From contig QHBV01000128.1 of NCBI GenBank assembly GCA_003244035.1, positions 25,045 to 31,319 of the forward strand: DNA of 6,275 nucleotides, in the 5' to 3' direction. The DNA comes from Solirubrobacterales bacterium. Lineage in GTDB: Bacteria > Actinomycetota > Thermoleophilia > Solirubrobacterales > Solirubrobacteraceae. The notes under the pieces were generated by a model. That model did not search any database. It saw only the letters and a program-made list of their open reading frames with translations, and was not told the origin of the DNA. The translations under genes were made by a program, and so were the position numbers. Shown here piece after piece: positions 1 through 5,698 of the stretch (the stretch's first letter is position 1; each line of letters opens with the position of its first letter).

Positions 1-660
1 GGCCTCGCCCGCGGGCGAGGCCGCACAGGCGCCAGGGTCGACGATCCGCTCCCGCGCCAGCGCCACCAGCGCGTCGTGGTCGACCGCGCCGGCGGCGGCG
101 ATCACGATCTTGCCGGGCGCGTACCGCGCGCGGTGAAACGCGGCGATCTCGGCCGCCTGCGTCTCGGCGATCACCGCCGCGCGCCCAATGATCGCCCGTC
201 CCAGCGGGTGCTCGCCGAAGACCGCCTCGCCGAGCAGGTCGAACACCTTCTCCTGAGGATCGTCCTCGTACATCGCGATCTCCTCGAGGATCACCGCCCG
301 CTCGGAGTCCACGTCGGTGAGCGCCGGCCGGAACACCATGTCGGCCATCACGTCGAACGCCTCCGGCACGTGCTCGTCGATCACGCGGGCATACACCGAC
401 GTGGTCTCCTTGCCCGTGCCGGCGTTGAGCTCGGCCCCCATCGCGTCGAAGATCTGGTCGATCTCGAGCGAGCCGTACTTGGAGGAGCCCTTGAACAGCA
501 GGTGCTCGAGCAGGTGGCACAAGCCGGCCTGCGCTTCTTCCTCGGCGCGCGAGCCGGCGCCGATCCAGAACCCGAGCGACACGGACCGGACGGAGGGCAT
601 CGCCTCCGTCACGATCCGGACGCCTGAGGCAAGCGTCGTCAGGCGGTGCTCGAACGCCAC
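1..660 (-). CDS. M16 family zinc metallopeptidase, N-terminal part (runs off left edge)
   Basis: Read on the minus strand from a GTG at 658-660, this frame stays open for 220 codons to the window edge, so only the N-terminal domain is present. It has the inverted zinc-binding motif of M16 (pitrilysin/processing-peptidase) enzymes, HLLEH at residues 49-53, inside the typical context GLCHLLEHLLFKGS. The distal metal ligand is expected in ERAVILEEI (E126/E127), about 74 residues on. H49 and H53 would bind zinc and E52 would be the catalytic base. The N-terminal pattern (TLASGVRIVTEAMPSVRSVSLG) is typical of the bacterial single-domain M16B group of about 420-460 residues. No signal peptide is seen. 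The start is fixed because the in-frame codon five upstream is the pnp stop, and GTG is the first start after it; no good Shine-Dalgarno precedes it, so translation may depend on readthrough from pnp. The pnp-M16 pair is conserved in many Gram-positives (compare B. subtilis pnpA and mlpA). Substrate unknown. Confidence 0.92.
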   Translation of the reverse strand, partial: MAFEHRLTTLASGVRIVTEAMPSVRSVSLGFWIGAGSRAEEEAQAGLCHLLEHLLFKGSSKYGSLEIDQIFDAMGAELNAGTGKETTSVYARVIDEHVPEAFDVMADMVFRPALTDVDSERAVILEEIAMYEDDPQEKVFDLLGEAVFGEHPLGRAIIGRAAVIAETQAAEIAAFHRARYAPGKIVIAAAGAVDHDALVALARERIVDPGACAASPAGEA

Positions 661-672
661 TGCCCGACTAGG

Positions 673-2955
673 CTAGGAGCGGTCTGGGTCCCGGTCGCGC
701 ACGCGGCCACGCTCCCGGTCACGATCGCGCGGCGCGCGCCCTTCACGGGGGCCGCGGTCCCGATCCCGGCCGTCCCTGCCGCCGCGGTCGCGGCGCGGTG
801 GCCCCGAGTCGCCGCTACCGACGGTCGCGAGCTCCTCGGCGCTCTTGCCCGCCACATCGGGGTCGGCTGCGAGCCGCAGTCCGATCCGGCCCCGCTCGCG
901 GTCGACCTCGACCACCCGGACCTCGAGCTCGTCGCCCTTGCCCAGCACCTCCTCGACAGTCGCGATCCGCCGTCCGGGGGCGACGTTGGAGATGTGCAGC
1001 AGGCCGTCGGTCCCCTTCGCGAGCTCGACGAACGCGCCGAACGTCGTCGTCTTGACGACCTTGCCGGTGAACGCGTCGCCGATCTCGACCTCCTTGGTCA
1101 TCGAGCGGATCCGATCGACAAGCGCATCGCCACGTTCCCCGTTGGAGGCGTAGACGTTGACCTGGCCCTCGTCGTTGACGTCGATCTGGGCCTCGAACTC
1201 CTCTTGCAGCGAGCGGATCGTCTCCCCGCCCTTGCCGATCAGCAGCCCGATCTTCTCAGGGTCGATCTTGATCGAGGAGATCCGCGGCGCGTGCTTGGAG
1301 AGCTCGGTCCGGGGGGCATCGATCACCTTCGCCATCTCGCCCAGGATGACCTCGCGCGCGACCTTGGCCTGCGCGAGCGCGTCGCTGAGGATCTCGAACG
1401 TCACGCCGGTGATCTTGATGTCCATCTGCAGCGCGGTGATCCCGCGATCGGTGCCGGCGACCTTGAAGTCCATGTCGCCGAGGTGGTCCTCGACGCCGGC
1501 GATGTCGGTGAGGACGATGTAGTCCTCACCCTCCTTGATCAGTCCCATCGCGATTCCGGCGACGGTGCGCTTGATCGGGACCCCGGCGTCCATCAGCGAC
1601 AGGCTCGATCCGCAGACGCTCGCCATCGAGGAGGAGCCGTTGGACTCCAGGATGTCGGAAACCACCCGAATCGTGTACGGGAACTCCTCCTGTGAGGGGA
1701 TCATCGGCACCAGCGCGCGCTCGGCGAGCGCTCCGTGGCCGATGTCGCGGCGCTTGGGCCCGCGCATGAAACCGGCCTCCCCCACCGAGAAGGGGGGAAA
1801 GTTGTAATGGTGGAAGTAGCCCTTGGTGGTCTCCAGCCCGAGCGTGTCGAGGCGCATCTCCTCGCGCGTGGTGCCGAGCGCGACAACGCTGAACGCCTGC
1901 GTCTGCCCGCGCGTGAACACCGCCGAGCCGTGTGTGCGGGGAGCGACGCCCACCTCGATCGAGATCGGACGGATCTCCTCCGCGGAGCGGCCGTCGGGGC
2001 GCTTCTTCTGCACCGCGATCCGCTCCCGGATCAGCGTCTTCTCGAGCTTGTCGAACGCGCGCTGGGCGTTCGCACGGTACTCGCCGTGGGTCTCAGACTC
2101 CGGGTCGCCCGCGTACTGCGCGAGCACCTGCTCCTCGACTGCCTTGCACGCCTCCTGGCGCTGGAGCTTGTCCACGACCTGCGTGGCGTCCTGCAGCGCG
2201 GCGCCGTGGGAGGACTTGATCTGCTCGTACAGCTCGGGGGCGACCTGCGGGACTTCGACTCCGAGCTTGTCCTTGCCGGCCTGCGCCGCGAGCTCCCGCT
2301 GGAGGCCGCATAGCTTCTTGATCGCGTCGTGGGCGATGTCGAGCGCATCGAGGATCTCCGCCTCGGGGATCTCACGCGCGCCCGCCTCGACCATCAGGAT
2401 CGCCTCCTCGGTGCCGGCCACGATCAGGTCTAGGTCGGTGCCCTCGAGCAGCGCCTCCTCGCTGGGATTGACGACGAAGTTCCCTTCGATCTTGCCGATC
2501 CGTACGGCGCCGACGGGCGCCGGGAACGGGATCTGGGAGACCATCAACGCCGCGGATGCGCCGTTCATCGCCAGGATGTCGTACGGGTGCTCGTGATCAA
2601 TCGACATCGGGATCGCCACGAGCTGGGTCTCATACCGCCAGCCCTTGGGAAACAGCGGGCGGATCGGACGGTCGATCAGGCGCGCGGACAGCGTCGCCTT
2701 CTCGCCGGCCCGGCCTTCGCGCTTGAAGAACGAGCCGGGGATCTTCCCGGCCGCGTACATGCGCTCCTCGACGTCTACGGTCAGCGGCAGGAAGTCGACA
2801 TCGCGGAGGTTGCCGGCGGTGGCGGTGCAGAGCACCATCGTGTCGCCCGAGCGGACGACCACTGCGCCGGAGGCCTGCTTGGCCAGCTTGCCGGTCTCGA
2901 ACGAGACCTCCTTGCCCGCGATCTCGACGGACACGCGCGTAACGGCGTCAGACAT
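673..2955 (-). CDS. pnp: Polynucleotide phosphorylase (PNPase)
   Basis: PNPase degrades RNA 3' to 5' by phosphorolysis, releasing nucleoside diphosphates, and can run in reverse to add tails. It is normally a trimer acting in cytoplasmic RNA turnover. All domains are visible (760-residue numbering): first RNase PH core about 8-140 with GSFFKREGR; a helical linker about 230-315; second, catalytic RNase PH core about 320-545 with FHHYNFPPFS, the phosphate-site NGSSSMASVCG (439-449) and metal-binding aspartates in EDHLGDMDF (D490, D496); a KH domain with the GKGG loop near 574-577; an S1 domain about 626-696 (GKVVKTTTFGAFVEL). A disordered Arg/Asp-rich tail of about 46 residues follows, making it longer than E. 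coli PNPase (711). The start is uncertain by two codons: ATG at 2953-2955 lies 10 nt after a weak AAGGG, and an in-frame TTG at 2959-2961 lies 4 nt after it; I prefer ATG. The M16 gene follows after 12 bp. Confidence 0.98.
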   Translation of the reverse strand: MSDAVTRVSVEIAGKEVSFETGKLAKQASGAVVVRSGDTMVLCTATAGNLRDVDFLPLTVDVEERMYAAGKIPGSFFKREGRAGEKATLSARLIDRPIRPLFPKGWRYETQLVAIPMSIDHEHPYDILAMNGASAALMVSQIPFPAPVGAVRIGKIEGNFVVNPSEEALLEGTDLDLIVAGTEEAILMVEAGAREIPEAEILDALDIAHDAIKKLCGLQRELAAQAGKDKLGVEVPQVAPELYEQIKSSHGAALQDATQVVDKLQRQEACKAVEEQVLAQYAGDPESETHGEYRANAQRAFDKLEKTLIRERIAVQKKRPDGRSAEEIRPISIEVGVAPRTHGSAVFTRGQTQAFSVVALGTTREEMRLDTLGLETTKGYFHHYNFPPFSVGEAGFMRGPKRRDIGHGALAERALVPMIPSQEEFPYTIRVVSDILESNGSSSMASVCGSSLSLMDAGVPIKRTVAGIAMGLIKEGEDYIVLTDIAGVEDHLGDMDFKVAGTDRGITALQMDIKITGVTFEILSDALAQAKVAREVILGEMAKVIDAPRTELSKHAPRISSIKIDPEKIGLLIGKGGETIRSLQEEFEAQIDVNDEGQVNVYASNGERGDALVDRIRSMTKEVEIGDAFTGKVVKTTTFGAFVELAKGTDGLLHISNVAPGRRIATVEEVLGKGDELEVRVVEVDRERGRIGLRLAADPDVAGKSAEELATVGSGDSGPPRRDRGGRDGRDRDRGPREGRAPRDRDRERGRVRDRDPDRS

Positions 2956-2975
2956 ATTCAATATTCCCTTCTTCT

Positions 2976-2997
2976 CTCCGCCCTTCGGTCGGCGGAG
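2976..2997 (-). promoter_or_regulatory. Stem-loop in the pnp 5' leader
   Basis: CTCCGCC (2976-2982) and GGCGGAG (2991-2997) form a perfect 7-bp inverted repeat around an 8-nt loop. In the pnp transcript the 3' arm ends about 20 nt before the ATG, immediately upstream of the purine-rich ribosome-binding stretch. In E. coli and relatives the pnp leader contains a hairpin cut by RNase III, through which PNPase represses its own synthesis; a similar role here is an inference. It is shorter than the E. coli element. On the plus strand the loop could form a C(UUCG)G tetraloop, but no plus-strand transcript is expected across it. Confidence 0.45.
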
Positions 2998-3031
2998 TGC
3001 TTCGTTTCTCGTCGTTTCCGAACACAGGCTG

Positions 3032-3037
3032 ATCGTA
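3032..3037 (-). promoter_or_regulatory. Candidate -10 box for pnp (TACGAT)
   Basis: On the minus strand TACGAT matches the TAnnnT core of a housekeeping-type -10 element and lies 76 nt before the pnp ATG. It would put transcription start upstream of the leader hairpin. No convincing -35 is seen at 16-18 nt; a TTGCCG further upstream is only 13 nt away. pnp should need a promoter here because the genes on its upstream side are read in the opposite direction. Low confidence because short matches are frequent. Confidence 0.25.
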
Positions 3038-3110
3038 GCGGGTGGCGAAGCGGCAAGCGATTGGCGCTACGCTCCGCTGCGATGCGGACCGGTCGCCGCA
3101 CCGCGATCTC

Positions 3111-3120
3111 AAGGAGGAGG
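3111..3120 (+). promoter_or_regulatory. Strong Shine-Dalgarno that fixes the start of the SIMPL gene
   Basis: AAGGAGGAGG ends 5 nt before the ATG at 3126. It is the best ribosome-binding site in the window. It decides between ATG 3126, which is followed directly by a clean signal peptide, and an in-frame ATG at 3042, which would add 28 polar residues in front of the signal peptide and has no comparable site. Confidence 0.85.
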
Positions 3121-3125
3121 ACCCG

Positions 3126-3827
3126 ATGCCCCGTCTCGCCCGACTGGCCGCCCTCGTCGCCTTCGCCCTGGTGCTGTGCTCGCCGGCGGTGGCGCTCGCC
3201 GACCCGGCCACCACGACGCTGCACGTGGAAGGCCACGGCCGCGTGTTCGTGATGCCGGACATCGCGACGGTCACGATCAACGTCAACCGGTCGGGTCCCA
3301 CCAGGCAGCTCGCGCGCAGGCGCGTGAACACCGTGGTCGCCCGGATCGTCCGCGGACTGGTGGCCATCGGGATCGACCGGCCGAGTATCCAGACCTCCTC
3401 GATCACGCTCTCCACCACGCACCGCCGCCACCACCCCGCGAGCTACGACGCCGAGATCGACCTGACCGTCACGACCACGCACATCAGCCTGCTCTCGCCG
3501 CTGTTCGACGTGGCCTCCCGCGCCGGTGCCACCAGCTACCAGGGGTCCAACTTCGACTTCTCCAACCCCTCCGCGGGACTGATCGACGCCACCAACGCGG
3601 CGCTGCGCGACGCGCGCGCCCGCGCCGACGCCGCCGCCGCGACGCTCGGCCTGCACTTGGTGGGGGTGCAGTCGGTCGACCTCGACCCGGGGTCCGGGAC
3701 GCAGCCTCCTTCCGGCGTCGGGGCGCCGTCAAGCCCCACGTCCGCCTCGTCGCTCAAGACGCCGGTGCTGCCCGGCCGCCAGGAGGTCGACGCCGACGTC
3801 GACGTCGTGTACCTCCTCGGGAGCTGA
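3126..3827 (+). CDS. Secreted SIMPL (DUF541) domain protein
   Basis: A 233-residue exported protein of the SIMPL/DUF541 family, whose founding member was named for interaction with mouse pelle-like kinase and whose bacterial members (for example BP26 of Brucella, YggE of E. coli) are periplasmic or surface proteins of poorly defined function, some linked to oxidative-stress tolerance. Residues 1-25 form a Sec signal peptide: basic MPRLAR, a hydrophobic core, then ALA before the predicted cleavage ahead of D26. The cysteine at 18 is not in a lipobox, so a lipoprotein is unlikely. The mature part shows the family pattern: an opening strand HVEGHGRVFVMPDIATVTI, a helix running into GIDRPSIQTSSITL, the central VTVTTTHISLLSPLFDVASRAGAT region, and the DARARADAAAATLGL helix followed by GVQSVDL. 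A Pro/Ser/Gly-rich loop precedes the last strand DVDVVYLL. It is divergent from pnp and not part of its operon. Molecular role not known. Confidence 0.9.
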   Translation: MPRLARLAALVAFALVLCSPAVALADPATTTLHVEGHGRVFVMPDIATVTINVNRSGPTRQLARRRVNTVVARIVRGLVAIGIDRPSIQTSSITLSTTHRRHHPASYDAEIDLTVTTTHISLLSPLFDVASRAGATSYQGSNFDFSNPSAGLIDATNAALRDARARADAAAATLGLHLVGVQSVDLDPGSGTQPPSGVGAPSSPTSASSLKTPVLPGRQEVDADVDVVYLLGS

Positions 3828-3838
3828 CCGGGGGCTGC

Positions 3839-3882
3839 TCGGATCGGAGCCGCGCATGGCTGGTCGGATCGAGCCGCGCATG
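3839..3882. repeat. Short imperfect tandem direct repeat
   Basis: TCGGATCGGAGCCGCGCATG (3839-3858) recurs one base shorter, with a single G lost, at 3864-3882, a period of about 25 bp. It begins 12 bp after the SIMPL stop codon. An internal AGCC/GGCT pairing (3848-3851 with 3858-3861) could make a small hairpin, but no run of T follows, so I do not call a terminator. Probably local duplication in a non-coding spacer. Confidence 0.55.
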
Positions 3883-3907
3883 CGTGCTCTGGCGATTGCG
3901 GGGCGGT

Positions 3908-3936
3908 GGCGGCGGCCGGCGGCGGCCGGCGGCGGG
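3908..3936. repeat. GGC-rich 10-bp tandem repeat
   Basis: The unit GGCGGCGGCC occurs at 3908-3917 and 3918-3927, followed by a near-complete third copy at 3928-3936. It lies in the spacer between the SIMPL and CBS genes. This looks like slippage-prone low-complexity DNA; no function is evident. Confidence 0.6.
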
Positions 3937-4025
3937 TGCGCAACCACGCGCGCGAACTGACACCATCCAGGCCCGAGGGGTGGGCTCAATTGGCGACAGT
4001 TCAGCTCGGCGGCGGCGGCCTCAGC

Positions 4026-4031
4026 TAATGT
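4026..4031 (+). promoter_or_regulatory. Candidate -10 box for a leaderless CBS-gene transcript (TAATGT)
   Basis: TAATGT fits the TAnnnT -10 pattern and ends 7 nt before the ATG at 4039, the spacing expected if transcription begins at or next to the A of the start codon. There is no Shine-Dalgarno in front of this ATG, which fits a leaderless message of the kind common in actinobacteria and Deinococcus. No clear -35 is visible at 16-18 nt. The out-of-frame ATG inside the box (4028-4030) is not a plausible start. Confidence 0.45.
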
Positions 4032-4038
4032 CCGGCTC

Positions 4039-4437
4039 ATGCCCAAGACCAGGATCGACGGGGCCGCCGGCCTGACCGTCGCAGATGTGATCCACAAGCA
4101 GTTCAGCGCGCTTCCGGCGAGCGCGACGATCGGTGAGGTCCGCGACTGGTTCGCGGTCAGCACGAGCCGGCGGATGGCGTTCCTCGCAGATGAGGGCCGC
4201 TACGCAGGCTCGCTCACCCCAGAGGACATCGCCGGCGACGAGCTCGATCCGGAGATCGCGGCTGCCGACGTGGCGATGCAATGGCCCACCGTCCCGCCCG
4301 AAGCGCCCGCCACCGCCGGAGAGCACCTGGCGTTGCTCACTCCTGCCCGTCGCGTTCCGGTCGTCGACGGCGACGGGCGCCTGCTGGGCGTCCTCTCGGT
4401 GAGCAGCGACCTGGAGACCTTCTGCGGGACGGATTAG
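4039..4437 (+). CDS. Stand-alone CBS-domain-pair protein
   Basis: A 132-residue protein consisting of two CBS motifs and little else, a Bateman module. CBS1 spans about residues 13-64: LTVADVIHKQF, then SALPASATIGEVRDWF, then RRMAFLADEGRYAGSLTPEDI. CBS2 spans about 78-128: MQWPTVPPEAPATAGEHLALL, then RRVPVVDGDGRLLGVLSVSSDL. The VPVVD-GRLLGVLS core is the typical closing strand pair of a CBS motif. Such modules usually bind adenine nucleotides (AMP, ATP, SAM) and act as energy or ligand sensors. With no enzyme or transporter domain attached, any partner is unknown, and neither neighbour suggests one. There are no membrane segments or signal peptide, so it should be cytoplasmic. The start lacks a Shine-Dalgarno but has a -10-like TAATGT just upstream, suggesting a leaderless message. 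It converges on the DsbA-like gene across a repeat-bearing spacer. Confidence 0.85.
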   Translation: MPKTRIDGAAGLTVADVIHKQFSALPASATIGEVRDWFAVSTSRRMAFLADEGRYAGSLTPEDIAGDELDPEIAAADVAMQWPTVPPEAPATAGEHLALLTPARRVPVVDGDGRLLGVLSVSSDLETFCGTD

Positions 4438-4526
4438 GCGTCCGGGCCACGATTGGTGCGGTCCCAGAAGACGTGCGGGGCCGCGCGGCGTCGCCGGTCC
4501 GCCGGGGTGCTCGTGGAGATCCGCAC

Positions 4527-4638
4527 GTCAACGCCCCACTCGACGGTGTGACTGGTCCCAGTGGGGCGATACCTGCCCCGGGGGTGGTCAACGCCCCACT
4601 GGCGCCGCGAGTCCCGGCGAGTGGGGCGTTATCACCCC
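4527..4638. repeat. Duplicated inverted-repeat unit between convergent genes
   Basis: A unit of about 53 bp occurs twice with a 60-bp period. Both copies open with the same 14 bp, GTCAACGCCCCACT (4527-4540 and 4587-4600), followed by 19 unrelated bases and then the complementary arm AGTGGGGCG (4560-4568 and 4620-4628). In the second copy the stem is 11 bp without mismatch (4590-4600 with 4620-4630); in the first it is 9 bp. Each copy then continues with a similar AT-containing stretch ending in CCCC, which could pair with the GGGG of the right arm as an alternative fold. The spacer lies between the 3' ends of the CBS gene (plus) and the DsbA-like gene (minus), so it could act as a bidirectional transcription block, or be a REP/BIME-like dispersed element, or a protein-binding array. 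No proper U-tract follows on either strand. Confidence 0.7.
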
Positions 4639-4700
4639 TTTGATCCCATCGTTCGCTCGGTCGCGGCCTTGGGTAGCGCCGGCCCGGCTGGCGACGCGCC

Positions 4701-5213
4701 TCAGTCGATACCGGCGGTCAGCGCGTCAAGCCTCTTGCTTTCGATCTGGCCTGCGTGCATGGCGCCGTGCGCGAACAGCGACGGGGTCGTCACCACCCCC
4801 GCCCGCACGCCGGATTCGAAGTCACGCCGGACGCGGGCGCGCACGGACTCGCTGCGGCGATCGGAATCGAACCGCTCGAGGTCGAGGCCGAGCGCCGTCG
4901 CCCGCTCCCACAGATGTGGATCCTCGATCCGGGCCTGATCGGCGAACAGCAGGTCGTGCATCTCCCAGAAACGGCCCTGCAGCGCAGCCGCCTCGGCCGC
5001 GCACGCCGCCGGCCATGCTCGCGGATGGCTCGAGCGGACCGGGAAATGACGGAACACGCGCGGTAGCCGGCGCTCGGCCAGCTGCACGCTCAGCGCCGCG
5101 CAGAACGGGCACTCGAAGTCCGCGTACTCGATCACGACGTCCGCGGCCTGCGGGCCGCGGACGTGATCCACCGCCGACGGCGGCGGGACCGGGGCCGAGC
5201 CGAGCTCGCTCAA
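4701..5213 (-). CDS. DsbA-family thioredoxin-fold protein, cytoplasmic type
   Basis: A 170-residue DsbA-like protein: a thioredoxin fold with an inserted helical domain. The redox motif CPFC lies at residues 35-38 in the family context VIEYADFECPFC; RVFRHFPVRSSHP follows, then the helical insert with GRFWEMHDLLFADQ (80-93) and LGLDLERFDSD. The expected cis-proline is P144 in VVTTPSLF. DHVRGP at 16-21 is the usual lead-in to this subfamily. No signal peptide or membrane anchor is seen, so it probably works in the cytoplasm as a disulfide oxidoreductase or reductase. I chose the TTG at 5211-5213 because it overlaps the TGA of the peroxiredoxin gene (TTGA) and leaves the normal short N-terminus. 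The same frame is open upstream to 5546, but those residues are a shadow of the peroxiredoxin. A GTG at 5171 is an alternative start that would remove 14 residues. Translation is probably coupled to the peroxiredoxin. Confidence 0.88.
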   Translation of the reverse strand: MSELGSAPVPPPSAVDHVRGPQAADVVIEYADFECPFCAALSVQLAERRLPRVFRHFPVRSSHPRAWPAACAAEAAALQGRFWEMHDLLFADQARIEDPHLWERATALGLDLERFDSDRRSESVRARVRRDFESGVRAGVVTTPSLFAHGAMHAGQIESKRLDALTAGID

Positions 5214-5698
5214 ACGGCCCGAGAAGCCGCGGCCAGGCCGTCGAAGATCAGGTTCGCACCCGGCAGGTCGCCGGGCGAGGGCGCTTGATAGCTCCACTTC
5301 ACCACGGCGTCCGGGCCGACGATCACGAGCGCCCGCTGCGGGAAGCCGCCGGGGTGATAGACGCCGAATGCCCGGCAGGCCTCCCCCTTTGGCTCGAAGT
5401 CCGAGAGCTGCTCGATCGAGACCCCGAGCTGCTCCCTGAACGCCTTCTGCGACCAGGTCGCGTCGCATGAGACCCCGTATAGGGTGGCGCCGGCCGCGGT
5501 GAGCTCGTCCAGCACCTCTTGATAGAGGTTGAGCTGACTCGTGCAAACGGGGCTGAACGCGAATGGGTAGAAGACCAGAACCGTCGTCGTACCGGTCAGA
5601 TCGGCGTGCGTGAAGTCGCTTCCGTCCTCACGCTGTAGCGTAAAATCCGGTACGGACGCTCCAGGCTCGATTATGCCCGCAGCTTGCGCGGAGCTCAC
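5210..5698 (-). CDS. AhpE-like peroxiredoxin
   Basis: A 162-residue peroxiredoxin of the AhpC/TSA superfamily, most like the actinobacterial AhpE type. It would reduce peroxides through a peroxidatic cysteine, C52, in the signature P45-x3-S49-x2-C52 (YPFAFSPVCTSQL). R122 in PQRALVIVG is the likely second active-site arginine. The N-terminal strand SVPDFTLQREDGSDFT and LSDFEPKGEACRAFGVY are also family features. Two further cysteines, C78 (GVSCD) and C108 (GEACR), leave open a resolving cysteine; from sequence alone I cannot say whether it is a 1-Cys or 2-Cys enzyme. There is no signal peptide, so it is cytoplasmic. The GTG start at 5696-5698 overlaps the rpsO stop by four bases (GTGA), and its own stop overlaps the TTG of the DsbA-like gene. 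This places it in the middle of a translationally coupled rpsO-peroxiredoxin-DsbA-like set. The thioredoxin-fold neighbour is a plausible reducing partner (inference). Confidence 0.92.
   Translation of the reverse strand: MSSAQAAGIIEPGASVPDFTLQREDGSDFTHADLTGTTTVLVFYPFAFSPVCTSQLNLYQEVLDELTAAGATLYGVSCDATWSQKAFREQLGVSIEQLSDFEPKGEACRAFGVYHPGGFPQRALVIVGPDAVVKWSYQAPSPGDLPGANLIFDGLAAASRAV

Noticed and set aside
76..627. Plus-strand frames opposite the M16 peptidase (76-627 and 317-676)
   Set aside because: They are antisense to a frame with an intact HxxEH zinc motif and have the biased composition of shadow frames.
646..1695. Long plus-strand open frame opposite pnp (349 codons), with similar long frames at 1735-2313 and 1823-2596
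   Set aside because: They lie antisense to a fully conserved PNPase, their residues are biased (R, D, L, A, or S and P runs) as expected from opposite-strand codons in GC-rich DNA, and they resemble no family I know.
3042..3125. Upstream ATG at 3042 as start of the SIMPL protein
   Set aside because: It would put 28 polar residues in front of a good signal peptide. ATG 3126 has a strong Shine-Dalgarno at 5 nt.
2645..4075. Plus-strand frame of 476 codons spanning the pnp start, the divergent promoter region and most of the SIMPL gene
   Set aside because: It crosses one gene antisense and another in the wrong frame. Its translation is Arg/Pro/Ala-rich low complexity, a GC artefact.
4527..4638. 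CRISPR-like reading of the repeated 14-mer and 19-nt spacers
   Set aside because: There are only two units, the repeated parts are inverted arms of short length, the spacers are too short, and no cas gene is present.
4590..4640. Intrinsic terminator at the second hairpin
   Set aside because: The stem is strong, but only CCCTTT follows on the plus strand and no T-run on the minus strand. It may still slow polymerase, but it does not meet the usual pattern.
4640..5470. Plus-strand frame of 276 codons opposite the DsbA-like and peroxiredoxin genes
   Set aside because: Arg/Pro/Ser/Ala-rich shadow with no family features. The minus-strand genes carry clear CPFC, cis-Pro and peroxiredoxin motifs.
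5214..5546. N-terminal extension of the DsbA-like frame up to an ATG at 5546
   Set aside because: The extra 111 residues are the peroxiredoxin gene read in another frame, are Arg/Gly/Ala-rich, and precede the normal family N-terminus. The TTGA overlap start at 5213 explains the gene better.
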